Shown: positions 16,338-24,935 of the stretch, piece by piece
Position numbering within the stretch: the stretch's first letter is position 1
How the letters are laid out: each line of letters opens with the position of its first letter
Assembly (NCBI RefSeq): GCF_013817345.1
Contig: NZ_JACDCW010000025.1
Location: 1-42,636 of the forward strand
DNA: 42,636 nt
Reading direction: 5' to 3'
Origin: Methylibium sp.
Lineage (GTDB): Bacteria; Pseudomonadota; Gammaproteobacteria; Burkholderiales; Burkholderiaceae_C
The notes under the pieces: generated by a model
Database searches by the model: none
What the model saw: the letters and a program-made list of their open reading frames with translations, nothing else
What the model was told of the DNA's origin: nothing
Made by a program: the position numbers and the translations under genes

Positions 16338-17471
16338 ATGCGCATCGGCATCCCGCGCGAGACGGCGGCGGGCGAGACCCGCGTCGCCGTCACCCCCGAG
16401 ACCGTCAAGAAGCTCAAGGCGCAGGGCCACACGCTCGCCGTGCAGTCGGGCGCCGGCGTCGCAGCCAGCGTGACCGACGAGGCCTACACGGCGGCCGGCG
16501 CGGAGATCGTCGATGCGGCCACCGCCCTGGGCTGCGAACTGGTGCTCAAGCTGCGCTCGCCCTCGGACACCGAACGCACGCAAATGAAGCCCGGCGCGGC
16601 GCTGGTCGGCATGCTCAATCCCTTCGACCGCCTCGGTCTGCAGTTGCTGGCCGATGCCCACCTCACCGCCTTCGCGCTCGAAGCCGCGCCACGCACCACG
16701 CGTGCCCAGAGCATGGACGTGCTGTCCTCGCAGGCAAACATTGCCGGCTACAAGGCCGTGATGGTCGCGGCAGACAAATACCAGCGCTTCTTTCCCATGC
16801 TGATGACCGCGGCCGGCACGGTAAAGGCGGCGCGCGTGGTCATTCTCGGCGTGGGTGTGGCGGGCCTGCAGGCCATTGCCACCGCCAAGCGGCTGGGTGC
16901 GGTGATCGAGGCCAGCGACGTGCGGCCGTCGGTGAAGGAGCAGGTCGAGTCGCTCGGCGCGAAATTCATCGACGTGCCTTACGAGACGCCCGAGGAAAAG
17001 GAGGCCGCCGAGGGCGTGGGCGGCTACGCCAAGCCGATGCCGCCGAGCTGGCTGGAGCGCCAGAAGGTCGAGGTGGCCAAGCGCGTGGCCGCCGCCGACA
17101 TCGTCATCGCCACCGCGCTGATCCCCGGGCGCGCCGCGCCGACGCTGGTGACCGAGGACATGGTCAAGGCCATGAAGCCCGGCTCCGTGCTGGTCGATCT
17201 GGCGGCCGGCAAGGCAGCAGATGGCATCGGGGGCAACTGCCCGCTCACCGAGGCCGACAAGACCGTCATCAAGCACGGCGTCACCCTGGTCGGCGAGACG
17301 AACCTGCCGGCGCTGGTCGGGGCCGACGCGAGCGCGCTCTACGCGCGCAACGTGCTCGACTTCCTCAAGCTCGTGCTCGAGAAGGACGCCGCGGCGCTCA
17401 AGATCGACCTCGAAGACGACATCGTCAAGGCCTGCCTGATGTGCCAGGGCGGTCAACTGCTGCGCAACTGA
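16338..17471 (+). CDS. pntAA: NAD(P) transhydrogenase subunit alpha part 1
   Basis: This 377-residue soluble domain I binds NAD(H) in the proton-translocating transhydrogenase, which drives NADPH formation at the expense of the proton gradient. It starts RIGIPRETAAGETRVAVTPE and carries the Rossmann motif VILGVGVAGLQAIATAKRLGAVIEASD and the RQD-loop region SSQANIAGYKAVMVAA. LVGETNLPALVGADAS completes the AlaDH/PNT fold. ATG at 16338 has AGGAGAG upstream. The alpha subunit is split: the membrane part is the next gene, 13 bp downstream. Confidence 0.97.
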   Translation: MRIGIPRETAAGETRVAVTPETVKKLKAQGHTLAVQSGAGVAASVTDEAYTAAGAEIVDAATALGCELVLKLRSPSDTERTQMKPGAALVGMLNPFDRLGLQLLADAHLTAFALEAAPRTTRAQSMDVLSSQANIAGYKAVMVAADKYQRFFPMLMTAAGTVKAARVVILGVGVAGLQAIATAKRLGAVIEASDVRPSVKEQVESLGAKFIDVPYETPEEKEAAEGVGGYAKPMPPSWLERQKVEVAKRVAAADIVIATALIPGRAAPTLVTEDMVKAMKPGSVLVDLAAGKAADGIGGNCPLTEADKTVIKHGVTLVGETNLPALVGADASALYARNVLDFLKLVLEKDAAALKIDLEDDIVKACLMCQGGQLLRN

Positions 17472-17484
17472 CCGGAGCCGGACC

Positions 17485-17808
17485 ATGGACCTCATCTCCC
17501 CGACCATCCTCAATCTCATCATCTTCGTGCTCGCCATCTACGTCGGCTACCACGTGGTGTGGACCGTCACCCCGGCGCTTCACACGCCTTTGATGGCGGT
17601 GACCAACGCCATCTCGGCCATCGTCATCGTCGGCGCCATGCTCGCTGCCGCGCTCACCGTCACCGGCCTGGGCAAGACCATGGGCGTGCTGGCGGTGGCG
17701 CTGGCGGCGGTCAACGTCTTCGGCGGCTTTCTGGTGACGCGGCGAATGCTGGAAATGTTCAAGAAAAAGGACAGGAAGATCGCCGTGGCGAAGGAAGGCA
17801 CGCAATGA
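17485..17808 (+). CDS. pntAB: NAD(P) transhydrogenase subunit alpha part 2
   Basis: This 107-residue membrane protein has three helices (NLIIFVLAIYVGYHVVW, LMAVTNAISAIVIVGAML, GVLAVALAAVNVFGGFLVT). It corresponds to the C-terminal transmembrane part of the E. coli PntA chain and forms part of the proton channel with PntB. The conserved TPLMAVTNAIS loop is present. Its stop overlaps the pntB start in an ATGA arrangement, indicating translational coupling. Confidence 0.96.
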   Translation: MDLISPTILNLIIFVLAIYVGYHVVWTVTPALHTPLMAVTNAISAIVIVGAMLAAALTVTGLGKTMGVLAVALAAVNVFGGFLVTRRMLEMFKKKDRKIAVAKEGTQ

Positions 17809-19241
17809 GCCTGAATCTCGTCACGCTGCTCTATCTGGTGGCCAGCATCTGCTTCATTCAGGCGCTCAAGGGCCTGTCGCACCCGACCACATCGATCCGC
17901 GGCAACGTCTTCGGCATGGCCGGCATGGCCATCGCCATCCTCACCACGGCTGCGCTGATCGTCACCCTGGCCGGCCAGGCCGGGCAGAGCGCCGCCTCGG
18001 GGCTGGGCTATGTGCTGGCCGCGCTCGTCGTCGGCGGCGCCGCTGGCACGCTCATGGCCAAGCGGGTCGAGATGACCAAGATGCCGGAGCTGGTTGCCTT
18101 CATGCACAGCATGATCGGCCTGGCGGCGGTGTTCATCGCCATCGCCGCGGTGGCCGAGCCTTATGCCTTCGGCATCGTGGTGCAGGGCGAGCCCATTCCT
18201 GCCGGCAACCGGCTGGAGCTGTTTCTGGGCGCGGCCATCGGTGCCGTCACCTTCAGCGGCTCGGTCATCGCTTTCGGCAAGCTGTCGGGCAAGTACAAGT
18301 TCCGGCTGTTCCAGGGCGCGCCGGTCAGCTTCGACGGGCAGCACAAGCTCAACCTGATCCTCGGGTTGGCGATGTTGGCGCTGGGCCTGATCTTCACCTT
18401 TACCGAGAACTGGACGGCCTTCTTCGCGATGCTGCTGCTGGCCTTCGTGATGGGCGTGCTGATCATCATTCCCATCGGCGGGGCGGACATGCCGGTGGTG
18501 GTGAGCATGCTCAACAGCTACTCGGGCTGGGCGGCGGCGGGCATCGGTTTTTCGCTCAACAACAGCATGCTGATCATCGCCGGCTCGCTGGTGGGCAGCT
18601 CGGGAGCGATCCTGAGTTACATCATGTGCAAGGCGATGAACCGCTCGTTCTTCAACGTGATCCTGGGCGGGTTCGGGGGCGACGCGACGGCCGCTGCGGC
18701 GGGCACGGGGGAGGCGCGGCCGGTCAAGAGCGGCAGCGCCGACGACGCCGCCTACATGCTCAGCAACGCGGAAACCGTGATCATCGTGCCGGGCTACGGC
18801 CTGGCGGTGGCGCGCGCCCAGCACGCGGTCAACGAGCTCGCCGAGAAGCTCACGCACAAGGGCGTGAAGGTCAAGTACGCGATCCACCCGGTGGCCGGGC
18901 GCATGCCGGGCCACATGAACGTGCTGCTGGCCGAGGCCGAGGTGCCTTACGACCAGGTGTTCGAGATGGAAGACATCAACGGCGAGTTCGCGCAGGCCGA
19001 CGTGGCCATCATCCTGGGCGCCAACGACGTGGTGAACCCGGCCGCCCTGACCAAGGGCACGGCGATCTACGGCATGCCCATCCTGGAGGCCTACAAGGCC
19101 AAGACCGTGATCGTTAACAAGCGTTCGATGGCGGCCGGCTACGCTGGGCTGGACAACGAGTTGTTCTACATGGACAAGACGATGATGGTGTTCGGTGACG
19201 CGAAAAAGGTGGTGGAGGACATGGTGAAGGCGGTGGAGTGA
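17805..19241 (+). CDS. pntB: NAD(P) transhydrogenase subunit beta
   Basis: This 478-residue subunit combines membrane domain II (about 1-290, roughly nine helices including GMAGMAIAILTTAALIV and IPIGGADMPVVVSMLNSYSGWAAAGIGF) with the NADP(H)-binding domain III (about 300-478). Domain III shows VIIVPGYGLAVARAQHAVNELA, HPVAGRMPGHMNVLLAEAEVPY and ANDVVNPAA. ATG at 17805 overlaps the pntAB stop. Together the three genes give NADPH from NADH plus proton motive force in the inner membrane. Confidence 0.97.
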   Translation: MSLNLVTLLYLVASICFIQALKGLSHPTTSIRGNVFGMAGMAIAILTTAALIVTLAGQAGQSAASGLGYVLAALVVGGAAGTLMAKRVEMTKMPELVAFMHSMIGLAAVFIAIAAVAEPYAFGIVVQGEPIPAGNRLELFLGAAIGAVTFSGSVIAFGKLSGKYKFRLFQGAPVSFDGQHKLNLILGLAMLALGLIFTFTENWTAFFAMLLLAFVMGVLIIIPIGGADMPVVVSMLNSYSGWAAAGIGFSLNNSMLIIAGSLVGSSGAILSYIMCKAMNRSFFNVILGGFGGDATAAAAGTGEARPVKSGSADDAAYMLSNAETVIIVPGYGLAVARAQHAVNELAEKLTHKGVKVKYAIHPVAGRMPGHMNVLLAEAEVPYDQVFEMEDINGEFAQADVAIILGANDVVNPAALTKGTAIYGMPILEAYKAKTVIVNKRSMAAGYAGLDNELFYMDKTMMVFGDAKKVVEDMVKAVE

Positions 19242-19261
19242 TCGAGGGGGCGACAGGCATG

Positions 19262-19291
19262 TTGTTTTAGTTAAATCGACAAGGCTAAAAT
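19262..19291 (+). promoter_or_regulatory. Predicted promoter and dyad upstream of the Fic gene
   Basis: TTGTTT (19262-19267) and TAAAAT (19286-19291) are separated by 18 bp in an AT-rich patch unlike the surroundings. TTTTAG (19265-19270) and CTAAAA (19285-19290) form an inverted repeat that overlaps both promoter elements, a layout typical of a repressor site. Confidence 0.5.
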
Positions 19292-19323
19292 AAAGGCGCT
19301 GCTTGTTTCAACCTGCGCCGCTC

Positions 19324-20127
19324 ATGAAACGCCCACCGCCTGGCCGCTCCATCGTCGTTACCACGCAAGGCGAATCGTTTCGGGCCTTCGTTCCTGCACC
19401 CTTGCCGCCGAAGCCCCCGCTCGAGTGGTCACCGGCGCTGCGCCGCAAGTTCGACGACGCCCTCGTCGCCATCGGGCGGCTCGATGCCGTTTCCGCCCTC
19501 CTGCCCAACGCCGAATTGCTGCTCTACAGCTTCGTGCGCCAGGAGGCGGTTCTCTCGTCGCAGATCGAAGGCACGCAATCGTCGCTCGCCGATTTGCTGC
19601 TCTTCGAGGCGGATGAACAGCCGGGCGTGCCGATTGAGGACGCGCGCGAAGTCAGCCGCTGCGTCGCCGCCATGGCCCACGGCCTCAACCGCCTTCGCGG
19701 CGGTTTTCCGCTCAGCCTGCGCTTGTTGCGCGAGATGCACGGCGAGCTGCTCGACCATCCGCGCGGGCGCGGCAAGGCGCCGGGCGACTTTCGCTGCTCG
19801 CAGGTTTGGATCGGCGGCACCCGGCCCTGCAACGCGGTGTTCGTGCCGCCGCCTGCCGACAAGCTGGCCGAGTGCCTGGACCAGTTCGAGCGCTTCCTGC
19901 ACGACGATCCCGAACCGACCTCGCCTCTCGTGAAGGCCGCGCTGGCGCACGTGCAGTTCGAGACCATCCACCCCTTCCTCGACGGCAATGGCCGCATCGG
20001 CCGTCTTCTGATCGTGTTGCAACTGGTGGCCGATGGCGTGCTGCGTGAGCCGATGCTCTATCCGAGCCTTTTCTTTAAAACCCACCGCGCGCTCTACTAC
20101 GAGTTGCTCGGCGATGTGCGCCTATAG
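19324..20127 (+). CDS. Fic-domain protein, C-terminally truncated
   Basis: This Fic protein of 267 residues probably AMPylates (or otherwise transfers a nucleotide moiety to) a target protein. SSQIEG at 78-83 fits the inhibitory (S/T)xxxE(G/N) motif, here on the N-terminal side, so it is a class II self-inhibited Fic. The catalytic motif HPFLDGNGRIGR (216-227) is intact, as is the flap region PCNAVFVPPP. Relatives with this N-terminus (GRSIVVTTQGESFRAFVPAPLPPKPPLEW) run to about 370 residues with a C-terminal winged helix. This one stops at YYELLGDVRL just before the usual GDWxxWL block, and no remnant of the missing part is seen downstream. A TTG at 19303 is an alternative start. Confidence 0.85.
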   Translation: MKRPPPGRSIVVTTQGESFRAFVPAPLPPKPPLEWSPALRRKFDDALVAIGRLDAVSALLPNAELLLYSFVRQEAVLSSQIEGTQSSLADLLLFEADEQPGVPIEDAREVSRCVAAMAHGLNRLRGGFPLSLRLLREMHGELLDHPRGRGKAPGDFRCSQVWIGGTRPCNAVFVPPPADKLAECLDQFERFLHDDPEPTSPLVKAALAHVQFETIHPFLDGNGRIGRLLIVLQLVADGVLREPMLYPSLFFKTHRALYYELLGDVRL

Positions 20128-20172
20128 CGGCTTGTACATTTCGGTCTCCGTGACCGAACCCGGCCCTCGACC

Positions 20173-20940
20173 TTGAAACATCCGAGCTGGCGCGCGCTCC
20201 TCCTCGGCCTGTGTGGCCTGCTGCCGAGCTGGCACGCCGCCGCCGCCGATCTCACTGTCTCCGCCGCGACCAGCCTGACTCACGCCTTTCGCGAGCTGGC
20301 GCCTTTGTTCGAGGCGAAGAACCCGAGTCACAAGGTGCAGCTCAACTTCGGCTCCTCGGGCGCGCTGGTGCAGCAGATCGTCAAGGGTGCGCCGGTCGAC
20401 GTGTTCGCCAGTGCCGATCAGGAGAGCATGGACCGGGCGCAGGCGCAGGGCGCCGTCGAGGCGGGCGAGCGGCGTGACTTCGTGTCCAACACACTGGTCG
20501 TGATCGTTCCGGCGGACTCGGCCCACGTGCCCCAGGTCCTCGCCGACCTCACGCAGCCCGCCTACCAACGCATCGCCATCGGCCTGCCCGACAGTGTGCC
20601 GGTAGGCCGCTACACCCAAGGCGCGCTCGAGAACGCGGGCCTGTGGGCCGCGATCGAGCCGAAGACGATCCGCTCGCAGAACGTGCGCCAGGCGCTCGAC
20701 TACGTCGCCCGGGGCGAGGTCGATGCCGGCTTCGTCTATTCGACCGATGCCGCGCTCATGCCCGGCAAGGTCAGGGTGGCGCAGCGCGTGCCTACCCACA
20801 AGCCGATCCTCTACCCTATCGCGCCGGTCGCAGGCAGCCGCAATGCGGTGCGGGCGAAGCAGTTCGTCGAATTCGTGTTCTCGCATGAGGCTCAGGCGGT
20901 GCTGGCGAAGCACGGCTTCGGCTCCCCTGACGGGCGCTGA
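20173..20940 (+). CDS. modA: Molybdate-binding periplasmic protein ModA
   Basis: This 255-residue solute-binding protein of a molybdate ABC importer has a signal peptide (LLLGLCGLLPSWHAAAA) followed by the canonical DLTVSAATSLTHAFRELAP, NFGSSGALVQQI, GAPVDVFASAD and PIAPVAGSRN blocks, which supply the oxyanion ligands. The only in-frame start consistent with the signal peptide is TTG at 20173, which may keep expression low. It begins 45 bp after the truncated Fic gene. The stop overlaps the modB start by one base. Tungstate could be bound as well. Confidence 0.95.
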   Translation: MKHPSWRALLLGLCGLLPSWHAAAADLTVSAATSLTHAFRELAPLFEAKNPSHKVQLNFGSSGALVQQIVKGAPVDVFASADQESMDRAQAQGAVEAGERRDFVSNTLVVIVPADSAHVPQVLADLTQPAYQRIAIGLPDSVPVGRYTQGALENAGLWAAIEPKTIRSQNVRQALDYVARGEVDAGFVYSTDAALMPGKVRVAQRVPTHKPILYPIAPVAGSRNAVRAKQFVEFVFSHEAQAVLAKHGFGSPDGR

Positions 20941-21614
20941 TGGAGGGCGCCTGGGTCGCGCTGGCGCTGACGCTGAAGGTGGCCGGCTGGGCCACGGCGC
21001 TCAACCTCGTGCTCGGCGTGACCGTCGGCTTCGTGCTGGCTCGCAAGCGCTTCATCGGTCGCGAACTGCTCGACTCGCTGCTCACCCTGGCGATGGTGCT
21101 GCCGCCCACGGTGCTCGGCTACTACCTGCTCGTGGTGATCGGGCGGCGCGGCCCTATCGGCGGCTGGCTCGAATCGAACTTCGGCATCAACCTGATCTTC
21201 ACCTGGCAGGGCGCGGTGATCGCCGCGACCATCGTCGCCTTTCCGCTGGTCTTCAAGTCGGCGCGTGCGGCGTTCGAGGCGGTCGATCCGCAGCTCGAAC
21301 AGGCGGCCCGCGTGCTCGGCGTGGGCGAGCTCGCGATCTTCTTTCGCGTCACCCTGCCGCTGGCCTGGCGCGGCATCCTCGCCGGCGTGCTGCTCGCCTT
21401 TGCGCGCGCCACCGGCGAGTTCGGCGCCACCCTCATGGTGGCCGGCAGCATTCCCGGCAAGACGCAGACGCTGTCGATCGCGGTGTACGAGGCGGTGCAG
21501 GCCGGACGGGACGACGTGGCGAATTTCCTCGTGCTCGTCGTCTCGGTCACCTGCGTGGCGGTGCTGCTGGCGGCCGGGCGGCTCGCACCGGGCCGGGTGG
21601 CCGGCCAGCCATGA
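20940..21614 (+). CDS. modB: Molybdate ABC transporter permease ModB
   Basis: This 224-residue inner-membrane permease has about five helices. It carries the binding-protein-dependent transport (EAA-type) loop in EAVDPQLEQAARVLGVGELAIFFRVTLPLAWRG and the ModB signature ARATGEFGATLMVAGSIPGKTQTLSIAVYEAVQ. Length is as in E. coli ModB (229). ATG at 20940 shares its first base with the modA stop, so the genes are translationally coupled. It would pair with ModC to move molybdate into the cell. Confidence 0.95.
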   Translation: MEGAWVALALTLKVAGWATALNLVLGVTVGFVLARKRFIGRELLDSLLTLAMVLPPTVLGYYLLVVIGRRGPIGGWLESNFGINLIFTWQGAVIAATIVAFPLVFKSARAAFEAVDPQLEQAARVLGVGELAIFFRVTLPLAWRGILAGVLLAFARATGEFGATLMVAGSIPGKTQTLSIAVYEAVQAGRDDVANFLVLVVSVTCVAVLLAAGRLAPGRVAGQP

Positions 21615-21636
21615 CGCCGCCGAGGGGGCCGGGGTG

Positions 21637-22311
21637 ATGTGGGATGTCGATGTCGCCAAGCGCTTCGAACACGCCGGCCGGTGTTTCGACCTGCAGGTGG
21701 CCTTTCGCAGCGACGCGCGCCGGCTGGTGCTGTTCGGCCCCTCGGGCGCGGGAAAGAGCCAGACGCTGAAGATGATCGCCGGCCTCACCACGCCCGACAC
21801 CGGCCGGGTGCAGCTCGCCGGCCGCACCCTGTTCGATCACTGCTCGCGCATCGACATGCCGCCGCAGCAGCGCGCTGTGGCCTACATGTTCCAGGACTAC
21901 GCGTTGTTTCCCCACCTGACGGTGCGGCAGAACATCGCTTTCGCGCTGCACCGGGGAGCCTTCAATCCGGGGCGAGACGTGCAGCATGCGGCCGTGCAGC
22001 GTTGGCTCGATGCCTTTGGCCTCGGCCCGGCGGCGCAGCACTATCCCGAGCAGTTGTCGGGCGGCCAGCGCCAGCGCACGGCGCTGGCGCGCGCGCTGGT
22101 CGCCGAGCCGCGCGCGCTGCTGCTGGACGAGCCCTTCGCCGCGCTCGACCAGGCCTTGCGCGCACGCCTGCGCGACGAACTCCGTGCGCTGCAGGCGCAA
22201 CTCGACATCCCCCTGCTGTTGATCACGCACGACGAAGACGACGTGCGGCTCTTCGGCGACGAGGTCCTGCACCTCGCACACGGGCGGTTGATCGGCGAAG
22301 TCGGGCGATGA
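21637..22311 (+). CDS. modC: Molybdate ABC transporter ATPase ModC, short form
   Basis: This 224-residue ATPase has Walker A GPSGAGKSQT (about 35-44), Q-loop FQDYALFPHLTV, signature LSGGQRQR, Walker B RALLLDEPFAALD and the switch His in LLITHDEDD. Typical ModC is about 350 residues with a C-terminal TOBE/Mop domain that binds molybdate and regulates the pump. That domain is absent here: the chain ends at GRLIGEVGR right after the ATPase core. ATG at 21637 is used; a GTG lies immediately before it. Position after modAB makes the molybdate assignment firm. Confidence 0.92.
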   Translation: MWDVDVAKRFEHAGRCFDLQVAFRSDARRLVLFGPSGAGKSQTLKMIAGLTTPDTGRVQLAGRTLFDHCSRIDMPPQQRAVAYMFQDYALFPHLTVRQNIAFALHRGAFNPGRDVQHAAVQRWLDAFGLGPAAQHYPEQLSGGQRQRTALARALVAEPRALLLDEPFAALDQALRARLRDELRALQAQLDIPLLLITHDEDDVRLFGDEVLHLAHGRLIGEVGR

Positions 22312-22430
22312 TCCGAGCGCGGCAGGCCGACGCGGCTCTGCAGTGAACTCCCTGGCGGCCGCTATCGCATTCCCTGACTCTGCCGAGTAAGGCCGAAGTC
22401 CAGAATCCTGCAACTCTGTTGGAGCAGCCC

Positions 22431-24101
22431 ATGGACTCTGTTTGGCTCAAGCACTACCCCGAAGGGGTGCCAGCGACGATCGATCCCGACCAGTACGCCT
22501 CGCTCGTGGCGCTGCTCGAAGAGAGCTTCCGCAAGTTCAAGGACCGGCCGGCCTTTCACTTCATGGGCAAGGCCTTCAGCTTCGGCGAGATCGACGAGAT
22601 GTCGCGCGCCTTCGCGGCCTACCTGCAGGGCCTGGGCCTGGCCAAGGGCGACCGCGTGGCGGTGATGATGCCCAACGTGCCGCAGTACCCGGTGGCGGTG
22701 GCGGGCATCCTGCGCGCCGGGTTCGTGCTGGTCAACGTCAACCCGCTGTACACGCCGCGCGAGCTGGAGCACCAACTCAAGGACTCCGGCGCCAAGGCCA
22801 TCGTCATCGTCGAGAACTTCGCCGCCACCTTGCAGGCCTGCCTGAACGCGGTGCCGACCAAGCAGGTGATCCTCGCCTCGATGGGCGATCTGCTCGGTGT
22901 CAAGGGCGTGCTCGTCAACTACGTGGTGCGCAACGTCAAGAAAATGGTGCCGGCCTTTTCCTTGCCCGGCCCGGTTCGCTTCAACGCGGCGCTGGCCCAG
23001 GGCCGGCGCAGCAGCTTCACGGCGCCTTCCCTCAAACGCGACGACATCGCCGTGCTGCAGTACACCGGCGGCACCACCGGCGTGAGCAAGGGCGCTGTGC
23101 TCACGCACCGCAACGTCATCGCCAACGTCCTGCAGTCCGAAGCGTGGAATGCGCCGGCGCTCAAGGACCTGGCGCCGGGCCAGTACCCGGTGACGATCTG
23201 CGCGCTGCCGCTTTATCACATCTTCGCCTTCACCGTGAACATGATGCTGTCGATGCGCATGGGCGGCGCCAACGTGCTCATCCCCAATCCGCGCGACCTG
23301 CCGGCGGTGTTCAAGGAGATCGGCAAGCACAAGTTCCAGAGCTTCCCGGCCGTCAACACGCTGTTCACGGCCATGGCCAACCACCCGCAGTTCGACACGG
23401 TGGACTGGTCCCACCTCAAGCTCAGCGTGGGCGGCGGCATGGCGGTCACGAGCAGCACCGCCAAGCTCTGGCTCGAGAAGACGGGCAGCCCGATCATCGA
23501 AGGCTACGGTCTCTCGGAGACCGCGCCTTCGGCCACCTGCAACCCGGTCACCAGCAAGACCTTCAGCGGCGCGATCGGCGTGCCGATTCCTTCGACCGAG
23601 GTCAAGCTGATCGACGACGACGGCAACGAAGTGCCGCTCGGCCAGCCGGGCGAGATCGCCATCAAAGGCCCGCAGGTCATGGCCGGCTACTGGCAACGCC
23701 CCGACGAGACGGCGAAGGTGATGACGCCCGACGGCTTCTTCCGCAGCGGCGACATCGGCACGGTGGACAACGGCGGCTACTTCAAGATCGTCGACCGCAA
23801 GAAGGACATGGTGCTGGTCAGCGGCTTCAACGTGTACCCGAACGAGGTGGAAGACGTGGTCGGGCAGATGCCCGGCGTGCTCGAGTGCGCGGTGGTCGGC
23901 GTGCCCGACGAAAAGTCGGGCGAGGCCGTCAAGCTGGTGGTCGTGCGCAAGGACCCCACTGTGAGCGAGGCCGACGTGCGCAGTTATTGCGAGACCCACC
24001 TCACCGGCTACAAGCGGCCCAAGGTGATCGAGTTCCGCACCGACCTGCCGAAGACGCCGGTGGGCAAGATCCTGCGACGCGAGTTGCGCGCCAAGAGCTG
24101 A
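22431..24101 (+). CDS. fadD: Long-chain acyl-CoA synthetase FadD
   Basis: This 556-residue adenylate-forming enzyme activates fatty acids to acyl-CoA for beta-oxidation at the inner membrane. It shows the P-loop-like motif YTGGTTGVSKGAVLTH, LPLYHIFAFTVNMM, GYGLSETAP, the adenylate-binding region DGFFRSGDIGTVDNGGYFKIVDRKKD, and the catalytic Lys in LPKTPVGKILRREL near the C-terminus. Length matches E. coli FadD (561). ATG at 22431 has GGAG upstream; a TTG four codons earlier is less likely. A strong hairpin follows the gene. Confidence 0.95.
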   Translation: MDSVWLKHYPEGVPATIDPDQYASLVALLEESFRKFKDRPAFHFMGKAFSFGEIDEMSRAFAAYLQGLGLAKGDRVAVMMPNVPQYPVAVAGILRAGFVLVNVNPLYTPRELEHQLKDSGAKAIVIVENFAATLQACLNAVPTKQVILASMGDLLGVKGVLVNYVVRNVKKMVPAFSLPGPVRFNAALAQGRRSSFTAPSLKRDDIAVLQYTGGTTGVSKGAVLTHRNVIANVLQSEAWNAPALKDLAPGQYPVTICALPLYHIFAFTVNMMLSMRMGGANVLIPNPRDLPAVFKEIGKHKFQSFPAVNTLFTAMANHPQFDTVDWSHLKLSVGGGMAVTSSTAKLWLEKTGSPIIEGYGLSETAPSATCNPVTSKTFSGAIGVPIPSTEVKLIDDDGNEVPLGQPGEIAIKGPQVMAGYWQRPDETAKVMTPDGFFRSGDIGTVDNGGYFKIVDRKKDMVLVSGFNVYPNEVEDVVGQMPGVLECAVVGVPDEKSGEAVKLVVVRKDPTVSEADVRSYCETHLTGYKRPKVIEFRTDLPKTPVGKILRRELRAKS

Positions 24102-24122
24102 GTCCGCGCTGCCGGCAAGGCC

Positions 24123-24152
24123 GAAGCCCGATGGGGCACCATCGGGCTTCGT
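24123..24152 (+). terminator. Probable terminator after fadD
   Basis: A perfect 12-bp stem (GAAGCCCGATGG at 24123-24134, CCATCGGGCTTC at 24139-24150) has a 4-nt loop. Only GTT follows, so the T-tract is weak; it may act as a 3' stabilising stem as well as a terminator. Confidence 0.6.
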
Positions 24153-24170
24153 TCCCACTGAAGGGCCCGG

Positions 24171-24935
24171 ATGACTTTAGCGCTCATGGCCGCGATGGCC
24201 GAGGAACTGGAGCCGCTGCGCGCGGCACTCGAAGACCCGCAGGTCCAGCACCACGCGGGCCGTGAGTTCCACACCGGCCGGCTCGACGGGCATGAGGTGG
24301 TGCTGGTGCTCTCGCGCATCGGCAAGGTCGCCGCGGCGACCACGGCGGCACTGCTGATCGAGCGCTACGGCGCCGAGGCGATCGTCTTCACCGGCGTGGC
24401 GGGCGGCCTGGCCGAGGGCGTGAACGTGGGCGACGTGGTGGTCGCGCGCGAGCTGCTGCAGCACGACCTCGACGTCTCGCCGCTGTTCCCGCGCCACGAG
24501 GTGCCGCTCACTGGCCGCTCGCGGTTCCCCACCGATGCGCTGCTCAGCGACGCGCTGCTCGAGGCGGCGTGCGCCGCGCTCGAAGCCGAGCAGGTCGGCC
24601 GCGCCGACTCGCTCGATGAACTGGGCATCGCGTCGCCCACCGTGCACCAGGGCCTCGTCGTCAGTGGCGACCGCTTCGTCTCCACGGCGCTCGAAAGCAC
24701 GGCCCTGCGTGCCGAATTGCCCGAAGCGCTGGCGGTCGAGATGGAGGGCGCCGCGGTGGCTCAGGTGTGCCACGACTGCGATCTGCCGTTCGCGGTGCTG
24801 CGCAGCGTCTCCGACCGCGCCGACGACAGTGCCCATGTCGACTTCAGCCGCTTCGTCAGCGAGGTGGCGGGCCCGTTGGCGGCTTCCATCGTGCGGCGCT
24901 GGCTGCGCAACGGGCCGCGGGCCGGTACGGCCTGA
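24171..24935 (+). CDS. mtnN: 5'-Methylthioadenosine/S-adenosylhomocysteine nucleosidase
   Basis: This 254-residue enzyme cleaves MTA and SAH to adenine plus the thioribose product, recycling by-products of SAM metabolism. It shows the acid/base Glu in MAAMAEELEPL, the phosphorylase-fold GVAGGLAEGVNVGDVVVA, VVSGDRFVS, the ribose-binding EMEGAAVAQV, and the catalytic Asp in SVSDRADDSA. About 20 residues longer than the E. coli enzyme (232), with an extension around RADSLDELG. ATG at 24171 fits the conserved N-terminus. It is convergent toward the sox cluster. Confidence 0.93.
   Translation: MTLALMAAMAEELEPLRAALEDPQVQHHAGREFHTGRLDGHEVVLVLSRIGKVAAATTAALLIERYGAEAIVFTGVAGGLAEGVNVGDVVVARELLQHDLDVSPLFPRHEVPLTGRSRFPTDALLSDALLEAACAALEAEQVGRADSLDELGIASPTVHQGLVVSGDRFVSTALESTALRAELPEALAVEMEGAAVAQVCHDCDLPFAVLRSVSDRADDSAHVDFSRFVSEVAGPLAASIVRRWLRNGPRAGTA

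Noticed and set aside
20112-20135. ModE-like operator (CGCCTATAGCGG) before modA
   Set aside because: It is a short near-palindrome without the two spaced TATA-containing half-sites of a ModE box and overlaps the end of the Fic frame.
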